Of a stretch of 64,000 bases of DNA, positions 54,735 through 64,000 are shown piece by piece. Under the pieces are notes generated by a model. The model saw nothing but the letters and a program-made list of their open reading frames with translations. It had not been told where the DNA came from and made no database searches. The translations under genes were made by a program, and so were the position numbers. Each line of letters starts with the position of its first letter. The stretch's first letter is position 1. The DNA lies in NCBI GenBank assembly GCA_013396635.1, contig WBMW01002277.1, forward strand, positions 54,482 to 118,481, read 5' to 3'. Source of the DNA: Penelope pileata. Its lineage: Eukaryota > Chordata > Aves > Galliformes > Cracidae.

Positions 54735-54804
54735 TACTATATATAGTATTTCCCCAAAGTGTGGGAGAGATGCTGTATGACATAATTTCACTATATAGAG
54801 TGAA
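54735..54804. repeat. Two neighbouring short palindromes
   Basis: TACTATATATAGTA (54735-54748) is a perfect 14-bp palindrome. About 40 bp further, TTCACT...AGTGAA (54787-54804) forms 6-bp arms around ATATAG. No transposon body or target duplication could be defined. Confidence 0.5.
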
Positions 54805-56887
54805 TTTACATACGTAGATTGTTCTTGCTCCCAAAACTACATTCAGCTCCATCACATTGCTCCTCCTATCCTGATGGATGGCCAGCCACTGGCACCTCCT
54901 GCTATGATCCACTGCAGTGAAACCTCTCCCAGCAAACCACCCCAGTTCACTCCAAATGAAGCCTTTTCCAGGATGAAGTTCAACCGAGAAGTTGGAAAAA
55001 GGCCAAATCCAAGTTTTGGCTCCCCAGGCTGTCAGAAGAGCAGCAGCATACTGAATTTTTCCTTCTCATCTTTCTCTCACTCTTCTATTCATAGTTAGTG
55101 AGAAAGATCAATAGTTCTCTGACGTGAATATTCTCCCCGATACATTTTTGAAGATTAGTGGGATGTCCAAAGCAGCAGTACTAGAAAATAGGTAGGGTTG
55201 GTATTATGGCTCTACTGCTGCCCACTTCAAACCACACACTTCTGGTGTTGTCAGCCTAAGCAAGGATGAGCCTTCCCGTCTCACTCAAATGAATGAATCT
55301 CCAAGTTAGGTGACATTCAGCATGGGCAAAGGAAGCAATTTTAACCAGCCAAGGCAAGCACACAAACCCAATTCTGAAAGTGAGTTTTATCATGGTAATG
55401 CTGAGCTGACCACACTCCGGAGGACAAGAGCAGCCACTTCTAAGATCTGTACGCTGCCGAACACAGTTCTGCAGAGCAGAAGCAGTCCTGCGTAGAAGGA
55501 AAAAGCAGGGATCATCAGGACACATGCAACTGTGTTAACTAGACAGGAAAACAGAAGAATAAGAACTGCATGGAATATGAATAGTATTTTATCCATCTGA
55601 AATATTAAAAATTTAAGAAACTATTTCCCTGATCAAAATCTCTGCTTGTTCAGAATGCAGCATCCCAAGCAAACATCAATAAAACATCACTGATGCATCT
55701 TTTGCAAAAAATCTAGAAACTGGTCAGGAAAGCTTAGAGAAAACCTCATGCATTTTCTTCTTTGGCTAAGCCACCAACACTAAATTTGATTTTCTCCAAT
55801 TCAAAAGCTGTTGTCTCCCATCCCCCCACGATTAATTTTGTTTCTTTGAAAGATTTCACTTCTAGGAACGCTCTTTCACAGTCTCTCTCCTTTAGTCTTG
55901 GTTTGGTTATTTTGTAAAAATGCAAGTGATGAAAACAGGACCTATGTGCTGAAAGAGGAGAACTTAAACTGGAATATGCACAACTGCAGGAACACCCAAG
56001 CTAATTCACACTGCATTGACATCCACTGCTGCCACGAGGGTTTAGAAACTGTGATAGCAAAAATCACAGTACAAAGAAGTCATATTAGTTGCCTCTGTCC
56101 CTTAAACAGAAAAGCATAAGGATCTCACACCTGGGGCTTTGGGAAGACTGGGGTAGGTGCGCAGTACGACCCCAGGAGAGCTCCAGTCTGCTCTGCCCAA
56201 ACTTCTCTTACAGTTTACATCACAACAAAGCCAGCAAAACCGTCGCAGCCCACTCAGAATAGTTGGCTAAGCAACATCTGATTCCCTTCAAGAGCTGCAC
56301 AACCAGGCTGCAGGCAGAGGGGAAGCTGAGGGTGCAACATCTGCTTTTGTTCATCTGTCCCATGAAACAGCCAAGTGCATAGAGGTTTATCAGGAAAAAG
56401 CCTCAGGTGGCTATCACCAGCTTCAAATCTTTCATGAAAGCTGAGTGAAGCACACAGCGCAGAAAGGACAAAAGATTCCCACTTTCCTGAGTGAGATTGA
56501 TGTGCAGGATGAACACAGGCAGTAAGAAGAATGCTTGTTTTCCACCTTCCAGGCTTCAGAGAATATACTACAACCTGTTCCTGCTCCCAGGCAAGGTGAT
56601 CCTACAAGAACCGACAAACAACACCTACAGCGATTGGTTATGTACACAGAATTAACCTTTACTCTCTTACAGGGAACATAACCCTGACACAAGATTTATT
56701 CTGCAAAATAAAAACCTTCCAGCCAAAAAATTTACAGAATATATATTTTTTCTCCCCTCTGGCATAGCACTTGGAGGGAATAATAGGAAAGGCTCCAAAA
56801 GCCAGATCACAGTGTTAGCTGCTGAGTGTTCAGAGAACGTACGATAGACTAATGTGTAAAATCTGAAACATGATAGCATAGCTACTC

Positions 56888-56911
56888 AAATAAATAAATA
56901 AATAAATAAAA
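56888..56911. repeat. (AAAT)n microsatellite
   Basis: About six AAAT units in an A-rich stretch. No LINE or SINE body is visible next to it. Confidence 0.85.
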
Positions 56912-59900
56912 TCTGAAAACAGAAAAAAAAACCGCAGAAGTACATAGGGAAGAGAGGGCTGATTATCCTCTACGTTACATCAGAAAAAATACCACTAAAG
57001 ATTCTGTAGTTATTCCAGAAAGAAATAAGGACACTTGAGAGGATGCACTGCCTGGAACCGCAGATCAAATGCTCTCCAGCCCTTTAGGGAGGGCTGTGCT
57101 TACCTCTGCCTTCACCCCGTGCCCAGGCATGGCACACCATGGATTTACTGGGGGTGCACAACCTGCTGTACATGGCCGGCCCGGCCCACGCTCCCTGGCA
57201 CACGGCCCTGCAGTGGCCCGGGGTGCTCGGGGCAACAGCAGGTGCAGCAGTGCCTCAGCCCTCTGAACAAGCCAAGGGACTCACGAAGATGCCCAGCAAG
57301 AGAATATATTCATTTTTTTGGCCTTCACTAACTGTGTGCAGAGAACTGCTTGGGAGAAAGCTGGCTGCCCGGCCTGAGGCGCTGCCAAGGCCATTCCAAC
57401 AATTTAATATACTGGGCGAGATGTGGCCTGCAAGTTCAGAGCACCTCCTGCACATTCCTAGGAAAGGCCTGCTTGGGTGAGGGCTCTGGGTTTCCCAGTA
57501 ATTAAAAATGAGTCACCAGCTTCATTTCCCCTCTGACTATTTTTCTTCTGAGCACTTTTTTGCATCCTAAACACCCACAAATTACCCCTCAAGACGCTTG
57601 CAGCACTTTTGTCCTTGCTCCACAGAACACTAGCCCTATTTTATCCCCTAGACAGGCAAAAATGAAGCAAGCATGGCAAGGAGAGAGCCTGATACCACCT
57701 CCTCTCAGCCACGTCCTGCTCACCCTGCACAGCCTGGCACCTGATGGAGAGGGGTTACCCCCTTCAAACCTGACCCCACACTGCACCTCCTCACCCATGC
57801 ACTCCCAGGACTCATGCATGTGCTCATTTTCCTTCCATGCAGAGGGAGGGGTTCCCTGGGGCTCCTCACTTCCAGGAGCTTAAGACCCGTAAAAAAAGTT
57901 AATAAGTTAGTTCCACATCTGCACACTTTGTTTTGCCTCAGTCTGCTTTGGTCATCTGCTGTCAGACATCAACAAAATGTTTAAGCATAAGGGAAACTCT
58001 CTGCCAGCCACCTTTAAAATCCCCCAACTCTTCTCTCTCCCCCCTTATTGCTACGCATGACTTTTGTACGGAATAAGTATTTGGAAGATTGAGATAACTC
58101 TCTCACCTTAAAGTACAGTGCTTTATGTAACAACATTACATACAAAGTATTTGCAGGTTCTCGTGGATTTATTTTAAGACAAAATTCTAATTAAAGAGAA
58201 TTGCTCACATAATACACAGTAAGCAGGCTTGAGTGGGCAACAAGAACTCTTCTAACACATACACCTCCCAGTGTATGTTTTACCGAAAGCAATTAGTCCT
58301 GTTGCTTTATATGGTCACGTGAGATGACTTTTTTTTTTCTCATTTAATAAGGACACAGGAACGGAAAAGATCGGAAGTGTGTTCTGCCCTTTGTTTTCCC
58401 AGAAGAAAACACAAGAAAGCCCTTCACAGCATTCAGCCTTAAGGCAAAATTTTCATCTATCCAAAAATCCTTACTAAATGTATTCCTTACTGACACGTTT
58501 ACTAAATATTCAGGCACTGAATACTCTTCATCCTCAGTGACAGCTGAAGTGCAGTGAGGGTCCTTGGAAACGAGGCAGGTTTACACAGATGTGAGGTACT
58601 GCATCAGGGCACTGACCATCTCCAATCTGCCAGCTCACTTAGCTCCTGGGCCTGATGTTAATTTCAATATTACTGAGAACTTGAGAAATAAGAACAGAAA
58701 ATGTTCCTTTTTTTGTCATTTCACATCACAAAATTCAGTTTTCTAAGGAGTTGATATATAGTATTACTATAGTGTTAAGATCTAATACTGTAATGTTTGC
58801 TTATGAAATCAGTCTAGAGCCTAAAACATGAAACCGTATTAGATGCCTGAATCATCCATATTTAAGTGCACAAGACAGGCATGGTGGCTAAACAGAAAGT
58901 ATGTCTCCAGTGGATTCTTTCAGTTGGAGCCTTCAAAAATCCCTATTGTAACTGTTATAAATGCTGTTTTCTTAAAATCTCTCTCTAACCAAAAATATCA
59001 GCAGGATCAAATCTTTAAAAGCAGTGAGAAGTTTTTAGTGGCTTTGAATCCAGAAGGATCATGTAATTAAGACTGAATTTGACAAAGGAGTATATAATTT
59101 ATATATAATGTAATACAAGTAACAATACGGAATTTAACACATAATTTACAATTATAAGCCTGCCAAATCAAGTTATTTGAGCAAGTTTTAAAACAGCGGA
59201 TGATGTAACCCAGCTGCATTGACGGTGACTGCTCACGTAACCTTGAATATCTCAGGCAGCTGCAGAAGGACCTCATTGTAAACTGCTCGGTCTTTGCCCC
59301 CTCGCTTTCTAAAGGGAGCTTTTTCGGCTGAGGCCGAGGAAAATTAAAAAGCACATTATTGATATAAAATATTAAAAGGCAGGCCAACTTCAGTGCATCT
59401 TAACTTCTGCCTTTAAATTCCATTATGGCCAACGTTTTGCAGGGCATTACCAGCGATGCAGAAGATTATGCTCATAGTAAAGTTCTGCAACTGAAGTACA
59501 AAACATGCTGCTGATTTAACATCTCACAGAACCCAGCTTTCTGCATACAGGGGTCAAAAGCCAGGGTTCAGCTGGACTCACAGATACATCACTCTGAATC
59601 CAGCAGGGCATTCCTAAATAGCGGCAGTCACTAATACGCACTCATTACATTAATAAATGGCTCACTAATGGGTGCGGTGACAAGAGAGCTGTGCATCCAT
59701 GGCCCTGCTCACAGCCCTTCCCTGTGTCCCAGCACCCGTTTCTCTCTGGGTGATGCTCCAAAGCACATGAGGAAAACCCGCTCGGTGTTGTGAAACAAAT
59801 CAAAGAAGCTCTGCTGAAAATTCCTAAAACGCTTCTGCCCTAATCTCCTGGCCCAGAGAGGGGGCTCGCAGAATACTAAACTTGCTTTTCAAAGGAGATC

Positions 59901-60617
59901 AAAGCAATGCAAGTGACAACTGCAAACATGAGCGTAGGTGTGCGCATGGGCATGGGGACAGCAGCAGGAGCCTCTTGTTGGCTGCCCACGATCGCTCCCG
60001 CTGACTTATCTACTCGTTCCACGCACGGTTTGGAAGGACAAGGGATGTGTCTTAAAGGTGCACACGAACAGTCTGCCCTTGTATAGACTGAGCTTCGTGC
60101 ACATGCAGCGTTTTATGAGATGCACTGCTGCCATTAATTCTGAAAAGCTCCTTAGCCACAGTCTAATTAAACCAGCCTATAATTTCGTGTTTGTTTAGCG
60201 ATCCAAAGATAAATGAAGTTGCAGTTGTGCATCTACCCTTCCTACTGCTATTCTGCAAATGGAGTTAGTCTCACAGACCATATTTTAACGCTTTGGAGGC
60301 CAGATACTTCCTTACAAAAACCCCAAAAAACAGATTCAGAGCTCAGCCACTCCCAGCAGCATTGGGCCCAGATATTTTATCTATCTCAACTTCTAAATGA
60401 CGTTGGCTGTGCCACCTGTACCTGGCCTGCTCCTCCAGCAGAACCCCTGTGCTGGGGCACAAGGACTGCTCTCGGTGTCCCAGCAGCATGGGACTGCCTC
60501 TCAGCTCTGATAAGCAGCATCCAGGAGCCTTAGCAGCCAACCTGCTGCTTCCCTGACAATACAATTTCTCTGTTTTCCCCTTCTCAATCTGTTATTCCGC
60601 TGTCTAAACTAGAAGCG

Positions 60618-60656
60618 AAAGAAAAAAAAAAAAAGAAAAAAAAAGAAAAAATAAAA
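60618..60656. repeat. A-rich tract (A with G and T interruptions)
   Basis: Runs of A13, A9 and A6 broken by single G and T. Low-complexity DNA with no recognisable retrotransposon upstream. Confidence 0.8.
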
Positions 60657-61443
60657 CAGCTGTGGGAAAAAGCTCTTGTAAGTTCACAGGGTGAGGAAGG
60701 AATAGTAAAACCTCAAGTGAACTCTCCTGGCTGAACTGGGTTAGGATGAAAAATGTTGCTGCTAAATCTTGAAAATTTAGGTCAGCCTTGTTTATGTGAA
60801 GATATAAACCACTGACATTTGGAGAAGCACGTGAATCAACGTGGTACTGCAGAATGCTCTCTGAATCACACTGGGCCACTAGGCCCTTTTCTACCAACCA
60901 ATTTCCCCTCCTCCAAATTAAAAAAAATAAATCTGAATTGTCACTTAAGCTGTAACCAGCAACACATTGGAGTATCGTATTTTAAAGTCTAGTGGCAGCA
61001 GCTGCTGAAATATTTCATATTTTTAAAACACACCGAGTGAACTGAGTAGGTACTTGGGAAGCATTTAGCTGATACAGGAGAGAACGAAGCAGGTACAATT
61101 TCCAAAACTATCTGCTTCTCTCCTCCCTGAATGAATACGGGTCACATTGTAGCCCTATGAATATCAGAGAAGATGAGGAAAAGGATAATTGATGCTTTTC
61201 TGAGGCCTAATTGATGTTATCCAAAACATGCATCACACCAGATACCCATTCCATTTAACACAGCTCAACATATGGCAATTTTGACTATGCAAACAGGGCT
61301 CGGTCCTATTTCTCTTCAGATCCACGTGAATAGTTTATTATACACCAAATGAGGCCCGGTGATTCATTGGGATAAAACGCTACTTAGCAGCAGCAAAACT
61401 GTTCAAGTATTTTGTCTGCCTATACCAGGGCCTCCTACGGCTG

Positions 61444-61500
61444 CCACTGAAACAAATGGCAAAATTCCCATCTACTTCCATGGGAGGGGAGCCAAGCCCT
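61444..61500. repeat. Dispersed short motif, copy 4 (unassigned amniote repeat)
   Basis: CCACTGAAACAAATGGCAAA ATTCCCATCTACTTCCATGG GAGGGGAGCC. The clearest copy. Its two halves, TGAAxxxAATGG and CCATxxACTTCCA, are near inverted repeats of each other. Confidence 0.45.
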
Positions 61501-62285
61501 TAGAAACCTTTGTACTTAAGGAAAAACATTTTTCCTCCCACTCACAACTACAGTTCTCCTGAAAAACCAATGGAAATGTTTAAGAAGTCAGGTGGTCAGC
61601 ACTGGGCCCAAAGGTCACGAACAAAGAATATTAATGCAGTTCTGCTACTGAAAAACTGAGCAGCATCCTCAAAACATTGCCTGCTATTTTTTATTTTTTA
61701 ATTAATTTATTTGTTTTTAACAGAAAGTGACACTTATAGATCTAACGAGGGAGATTTTGAAATATATATAAATCCTGGAAGAAGAAATGAAGCACACATT
61801 TCATTTAGTGTCTGGATTACAGATTCTTATTAAACAAACCAGAGCTCATTATAAAATCAATATCAACTTAACCACCATACTCCCAAGAGAAATGGCAAAA
61901 AAGGTCACTCCAAGAAATTCAAACAATTTTCCTGCTGGAAGGGCACGATTTTAATTACAGATACTATTAATTAGAGCTGTCACTAAGAAGATTGTCCTGT
62001 TAATTATCACAAATTCAGTTTCAAGTGTGATTTTGGAACCTGGAGGGCTTTCTTTAAAAAAAAAAATAGAGAATTTGTGTATTCATGTTTAATGGGGGAA
62101 AAAAAAAAAAAGAAAGAGACTACCTACCACTTCTGTGGCTGTGGTCTGAATAAGTCACCAGGGAGCTCCCTATTAAGAACAAACAAAAATATTTGTGGCC
62201 AAGATCTCTTTGGCCAACAACGCTAAGCTGACACACTGCTGGCTTGTCCAGACTTTGTTCTGGGGGACACTTCAGTTCTCCACTG

Positions 62286-62314
62286 GAAAAAATAAAAATA
62301 AAAAAAATAAAAAA
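62286..62314. repeat. A-rich simple repeat (AAAAAT-like)
   Basis: AATAAAAATAAAAAAAATAAAAAA-type tract, low complexity, lying 50 bp before the minisatellite. Confidence 0.7.
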
Positions 62315-62363
62315 GGCACTGGAAATGCTTTTTCTGTCGCTCTCTCTTGCTTTGGAATTCATT

Positions 62364-62429
62364 GAAGATTTCAATTAGATTTGAAGATTTAAGGTAGATC
62401 TGAAGATTTCAAGTAGATTTGAAGATTTT
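62364..62429 (+). repeat. 19-bp minisatellite, about 3.5 units
   Basis: Units GAAGATTTCAATTAGATTT, GAAGATTTAAGGTAGATCT, GAAGATTTCAAGTAGATTT and a partial GAAGATTTT. The units differ at a few positions each. Units 1 and 3 are the closest pair. Confidence 0.9.
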
Positions 62430-63319
62430 CTTTTTACACTAAGTGTTCCATTCAAACTGAAAAGCAGAACCGTTCCTGAAGATGCTGACGGTTACAGAAA
62501 CGTTTGTGTTCATCATTCTTCACCAAAACCTCCCTGAACTCAGCCTACGGAGAGGCACTGCACACGCTCTGTTTTATCACAGGAGAGGTACAGACAGACC
62601 TAAACTTTTCGAGGAACTCCAAGTTCACTCCTGCACGGCTCCCAGCTGACAGTTTGCAGCCTTCTCAGCCCCAGAATATAGAAAGGCCACAATGTCTGGT
62701 GCCCAGCAGAGCAAGAAGGTAAAACACAACAGCGAAGTGCTGTTAGTGGGACCCTACCCGTGCAGAGCACACACCCACACGACAGCAACAATGTTGACAG
62801 ATTCTTGAATTCTTTTTCCCAGCCACACTCCAAATATTTTGGGGTAGCAAACAAGAGCCGCAGGGTGTATGACCAAAATACATGCACAACCAAAACGAAG
62901 AACACCCCTAGAAATCAGCACTACCATGACCTAAACCAAACTTCAGCACGATGCAGCCTCTCTCTGCCCGATACTTCTGAAAGTGAAACAGAAACCCGGA
63001 GCTTTCTGCTGTGCTTCAGCCAAGCCCAGCGCAGCGCTCCCACCTCGCGGGGCACACAGCTGCTCCCATTGTTCTCCGAGCAGCGGCCCCCGTTTCCCTC
63101 CCCATCTATCAGCATTAGATTTCATTTTATCTGAATAATGGCAGAAGGTGGCAACAGATCGGGTCAAAGGCTCTTTTCATATCAGACCCCGAAGAAGTCG
63201 ATTACTCAAAAAGAGAGACATCTTCAGATAACCGTGCAATCCATTCCTCATAAACGCTAAAGATTTTTCGTTATTAATAGTGGCAGGGGTGACAGATTAT
63301 GGATATTAATGTTATTTTT

Positions 63320-63374
63320 CAGAGAATTTCAACAGCGAGGTTTTTTTTTTTTTTTNCAAAAAATTTTAACAGGG

Positions 63375-63407
<33 letters not shown>
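63320..63407. repeat. Duplicated poly-T segment joined by a single N (probable assembly fault)
   Basis: CAGAGAATTTCAACAGCGAGG plus T15 and N (63320-63356) is followed directly by CAAAAAATTTTAACAGGGAGG plus T30 (63357-63407). The two 21-base leaders match at 17 of 21 positions. A near-duplicate on either side of an N in a long homopolymer is what unmerged, error-containing read ends would give. A real tandem duplication remains possible. Confidence 0.7.
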
Positions 63408-63575
63408 CCCCCTTCTTTTAATGTTTCTAATTAGACACAAATTTACAGCAATCACCAGGACAGCCAGGATGGATACCCAGCTGTAAGAAGCTGTTCCAGG
63501 GAACATTAACGGGAGAAGGGGGAAGCATCGGAAACAAACCGAGCCAAATGAGGGGACCGCGGCCGAAGGGGCTGG

Positions 63576-63603
63576 GGAGGAGGAGGAGGAGGAGGAGGAG
63601 GAA
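63576..63603. repeat. (AGG)n / (CCT)n trinucleotide repeat next to a splice donor
   Basis: About nine AGG units on the plus strand. On the gene strand this is a CCT tract starting about 13 bases inside the intron after the transmembrane exon's GTAAGA donor. Pyrimidine-rich tracts this close to a donor can affect splice choice. Confidence 0.85.
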
Positions 63604-63616
63604 GGCTGGTTCTTAC

Positions 63617-63829
63617 CTGATAAGCAGCGGTGGCGTCGGAGCCGGCGTCAGCCCCCAGGGCCGAGAGCTTCTCCTTGAGCCTGTGGTGGGCGCGGTGCCG
63701 GAGGCAGTAGACGACCCCCGAAGCGGCCAGGACCCCGGCGATGCAGGCGAGGGAGAGGAGGGTGAGGAGGAGGAATTTGGCCGACTCTGCCTCTTCCCCG
63801 CGCTGCGGGAGCGGCGGAACGCGGCTCTT
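63617..63829 (-). CDS. PTPRN2: PTPRN2 exon: transmembrane segment and start of cytoplasmic tail
   Basis: A 213-bp exon of 71 codons, phase 0 at both ends. The acceptor is a pyrimidine tract ending CCCCTGCAG before AAGAGCCGC; the donor is CAG/GTAAGA. It encodes about 18 luminal residues (KSRVPPLPQR...ESAK), then a hydrophobic helix FLLLTLLSLACIAGVLAASG and following VVYCL (genomic 63701-63775). Next come the basic stop-transfer stretch RHRAHHRLKEK and a small linker ending DATAAYQ. The YCLRH..HH.LKEKL pattern is typical of phogrin. The last codons TAT CAG begin a YQEL tyrosine-type sorting signal that is completed by the next exon. Because the exon is symmetrical, skipping it would keep frame but remove the membrane anchor. 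It sits in a strongly CpG-rich segment, unlike the other four exons. The frame also remains open upstream of the acceptor to the window edge. Confidence 0.96.
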
Positions 63830-64000
63830 CTGCAGGGGAGGAGAGAGAGGCAGCGCCTGAGTGCGCGGAGCGGAGCGGAGCTGCTCGGAGCGGGGGCCCC
63901 GTCGGGGGATGCCCCCGGCAGCGCCCATTCCAGCGATGCCGGAACCCGGCGGAGGGGGGGGCAGGGACGGCACCGCGGACCCCCCCGCTCCGTCCCCCCG
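63830..64000 (-). other. PTPRN2: Upstream intron 3' end, open in frame to the window edge
   Basis: Reading towards the gene, this ends in a good pyrimidine tract (GCCTCTCTCTCCTCCCCTGCAG), so it is most simply the 3' end of the preceding intron. All 57 codons in the frame of the transmembrane exon are nevertheless open. An ATG at 63928-63926 has a favourable context (G at -3, G at +4) and would add 33 codons before the exon. The predicted peptide is Gly/Ala/Pro/Arg-rich with no recognisable signal peptide. GC-rich DNA is poor in stop codons, so chance is a fair explanation. Confidence 0.55.

Larger units (their letters stand above)
45304..63616 (-). other. PTPRN2: PTPRN2 intron, 18.3 kb
   Basis: Complete intron from GTAAGAACCAG at 63616 to TCTCGGCAG at 45304. 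Named contents (listed separately) are a local direct duplication, one CR1 tail, microsatellites, a minisatellite and a suspect poly-T duplication. The stretches 45715-48225, 49070-50598, 50660-56880 and 58000-61440 hold nothing I can name beyond chance open frames. The block 57035-57480 is GC-rich compared with its surroundings and has overlapping open frames on both strands, without recognisable protein similarity. The block 61680-62060 is AT-rich with many TAATTA-type sites and may be conserved non-coding DNA. Confidence 0.9.
1..63829 (-). other. PTPRN2: PTPRN2 gene, internal portion (five coding exons and introns)
   Basis: Phogrin/IA-2beta is a single-pass membrane protein of insulin and other neuroendocrine dense-core vesicles, involved in vesicle stability and cargo release. 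It carries one catalytically impaired PTP domain. Five exons on the minus strand read continuously from the transmembrane segment into the PTP fold, with phases 0-0, 0-0, 0-1, 1-0 and 0-0. The paralogue PTPRN (IA-2) was considered. Stretches such as YCLRHR, ATAAYQELCRQRMA, SDGPIPSPSARSS, EEPVQSNMDISTGHMIL and HLKNKNRLEKEWEALCAY fit PTPRN2 better. Both gene ends lie outside the window, so no promoter at the 5' end, stop codon or polyadenylation site can be given. Confidence 0.96.
63540..64000. promoter_or_regulatory. CpG-rich segment around the transmembrane exon (candidate CpG island)
   Basis: From about 63540 to the window edge the sequence changes sharply from AT-rich intron to GC-rich DNA with frequent undepleted CG dinucleotides and runs such as GGAGCGGAGCGGAGC. 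It covers the transmembrane exon and both splice sites and continues beyond the window. It could be an intragenic CpG island with promoter activity, or simply a GC-rich exon neighbourhood of the kind recombination-driven bias produces in birds. No TATA box is seen. Confidence 0.6.

Noticed and set aside
63506..63973. Treating the whole 155-codon open frame at the right edge as coding
   Set aside because: Clear acceptor and donor signals define 63617-63829 as the exon. The flanks are intron-like, the apparent first codon at 63973 is GTG, and the left flank is the CCT repeat. The upstream extension is kept only as a hypothesis.
1..64000. PTPRN (IA-2) instead of PTPRN2 as the gene
   Set aside because: Linker and PTP-start residues (ATAAYQELCRQRMA, SDGPIPSPSARSS, KNRS) agree with phogrin; IA-2 differs at these places.

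Overview
The window is vertebrate, most likely avian, genomic DNA. It carries an internal piece of one gene on the minus strand: PTPRN2, which encodes phogrin (IA-2beta), the receptor-type tyrosine-phosphatase-like protein of dense-core secretory vesicles. Five coding exons can be placed to the base. Each has a canonical AG acceptor and GT donor, and the reading frames join without a break. In gene order (right to left) they are: transmembrane exon 63617-63829, juxtamembrane exon 45109-45303, start of the phosphatase domain 21055-21202, a short PTP exon 14304-14377, and a PTP exon 6152-6229. Together they give 708 bp (236 codons) of continuous protein, from just outside the membrane to the DFWQ motif of the PTP fold. 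The luminal half of the protein lies beyond 64000. The rest of the PTP domain, with the WPD loop and P-loop, lies beyond position 1.

Everything else is intron: 18.3 kb, 23.9 kb, 6.7 kb and 8.1 kb complete introns, plus partial introns at both ends. I see no second gene, tRNA, rRNA or recognisable microRNA. Bird origin is inferred from the CR1 LINE tails, the low density of young repeats, and phogrin residues that differ modestly from the mammalian protein. The species cannot be fixed from the sequence.

Repeats by region. Intron 6230-14303 holds a possible ancient SINE tail inside the longest open frame of the window. Intron 21203-45108 is the richest: an old L3/CR1 LINE relic (about 26865-27245), two MIR-type SINEs in opposite orientations (29745-29936 and 33085-33285), a CR1 tail (31271-31600), a small hAT-type DNA transposon with terminal inverted repeats and a degenerate 8-bp target duplication (32110-32286), two CR1 copies within 1.5 kb (40414-40545 and 41380-41888) and a second L3-like relic (about 43020-43262). 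Intron 45304-63616 holds a local 120-bp direct duplication (48226-48345 and 48941-49067), a CR1 tail, a 19-bp minisatellite and a duplicated poly-T segment around a single N that looks like an assembly fault.

The right edge (about 63540-64000) is strongly GC- and CpG-rich and surrounds the transmembrane exon. The frame stays open through the acceptor to the window edge, with an ATG in good context at 63928, so an internal promoter or alternative first exon is possible. No clearly new biological system is visible. The most useful leads are that CpG-rich segment, the hAT element, the local duplication, a dispersed short motif of unknown family, and the N-flanked duplication.
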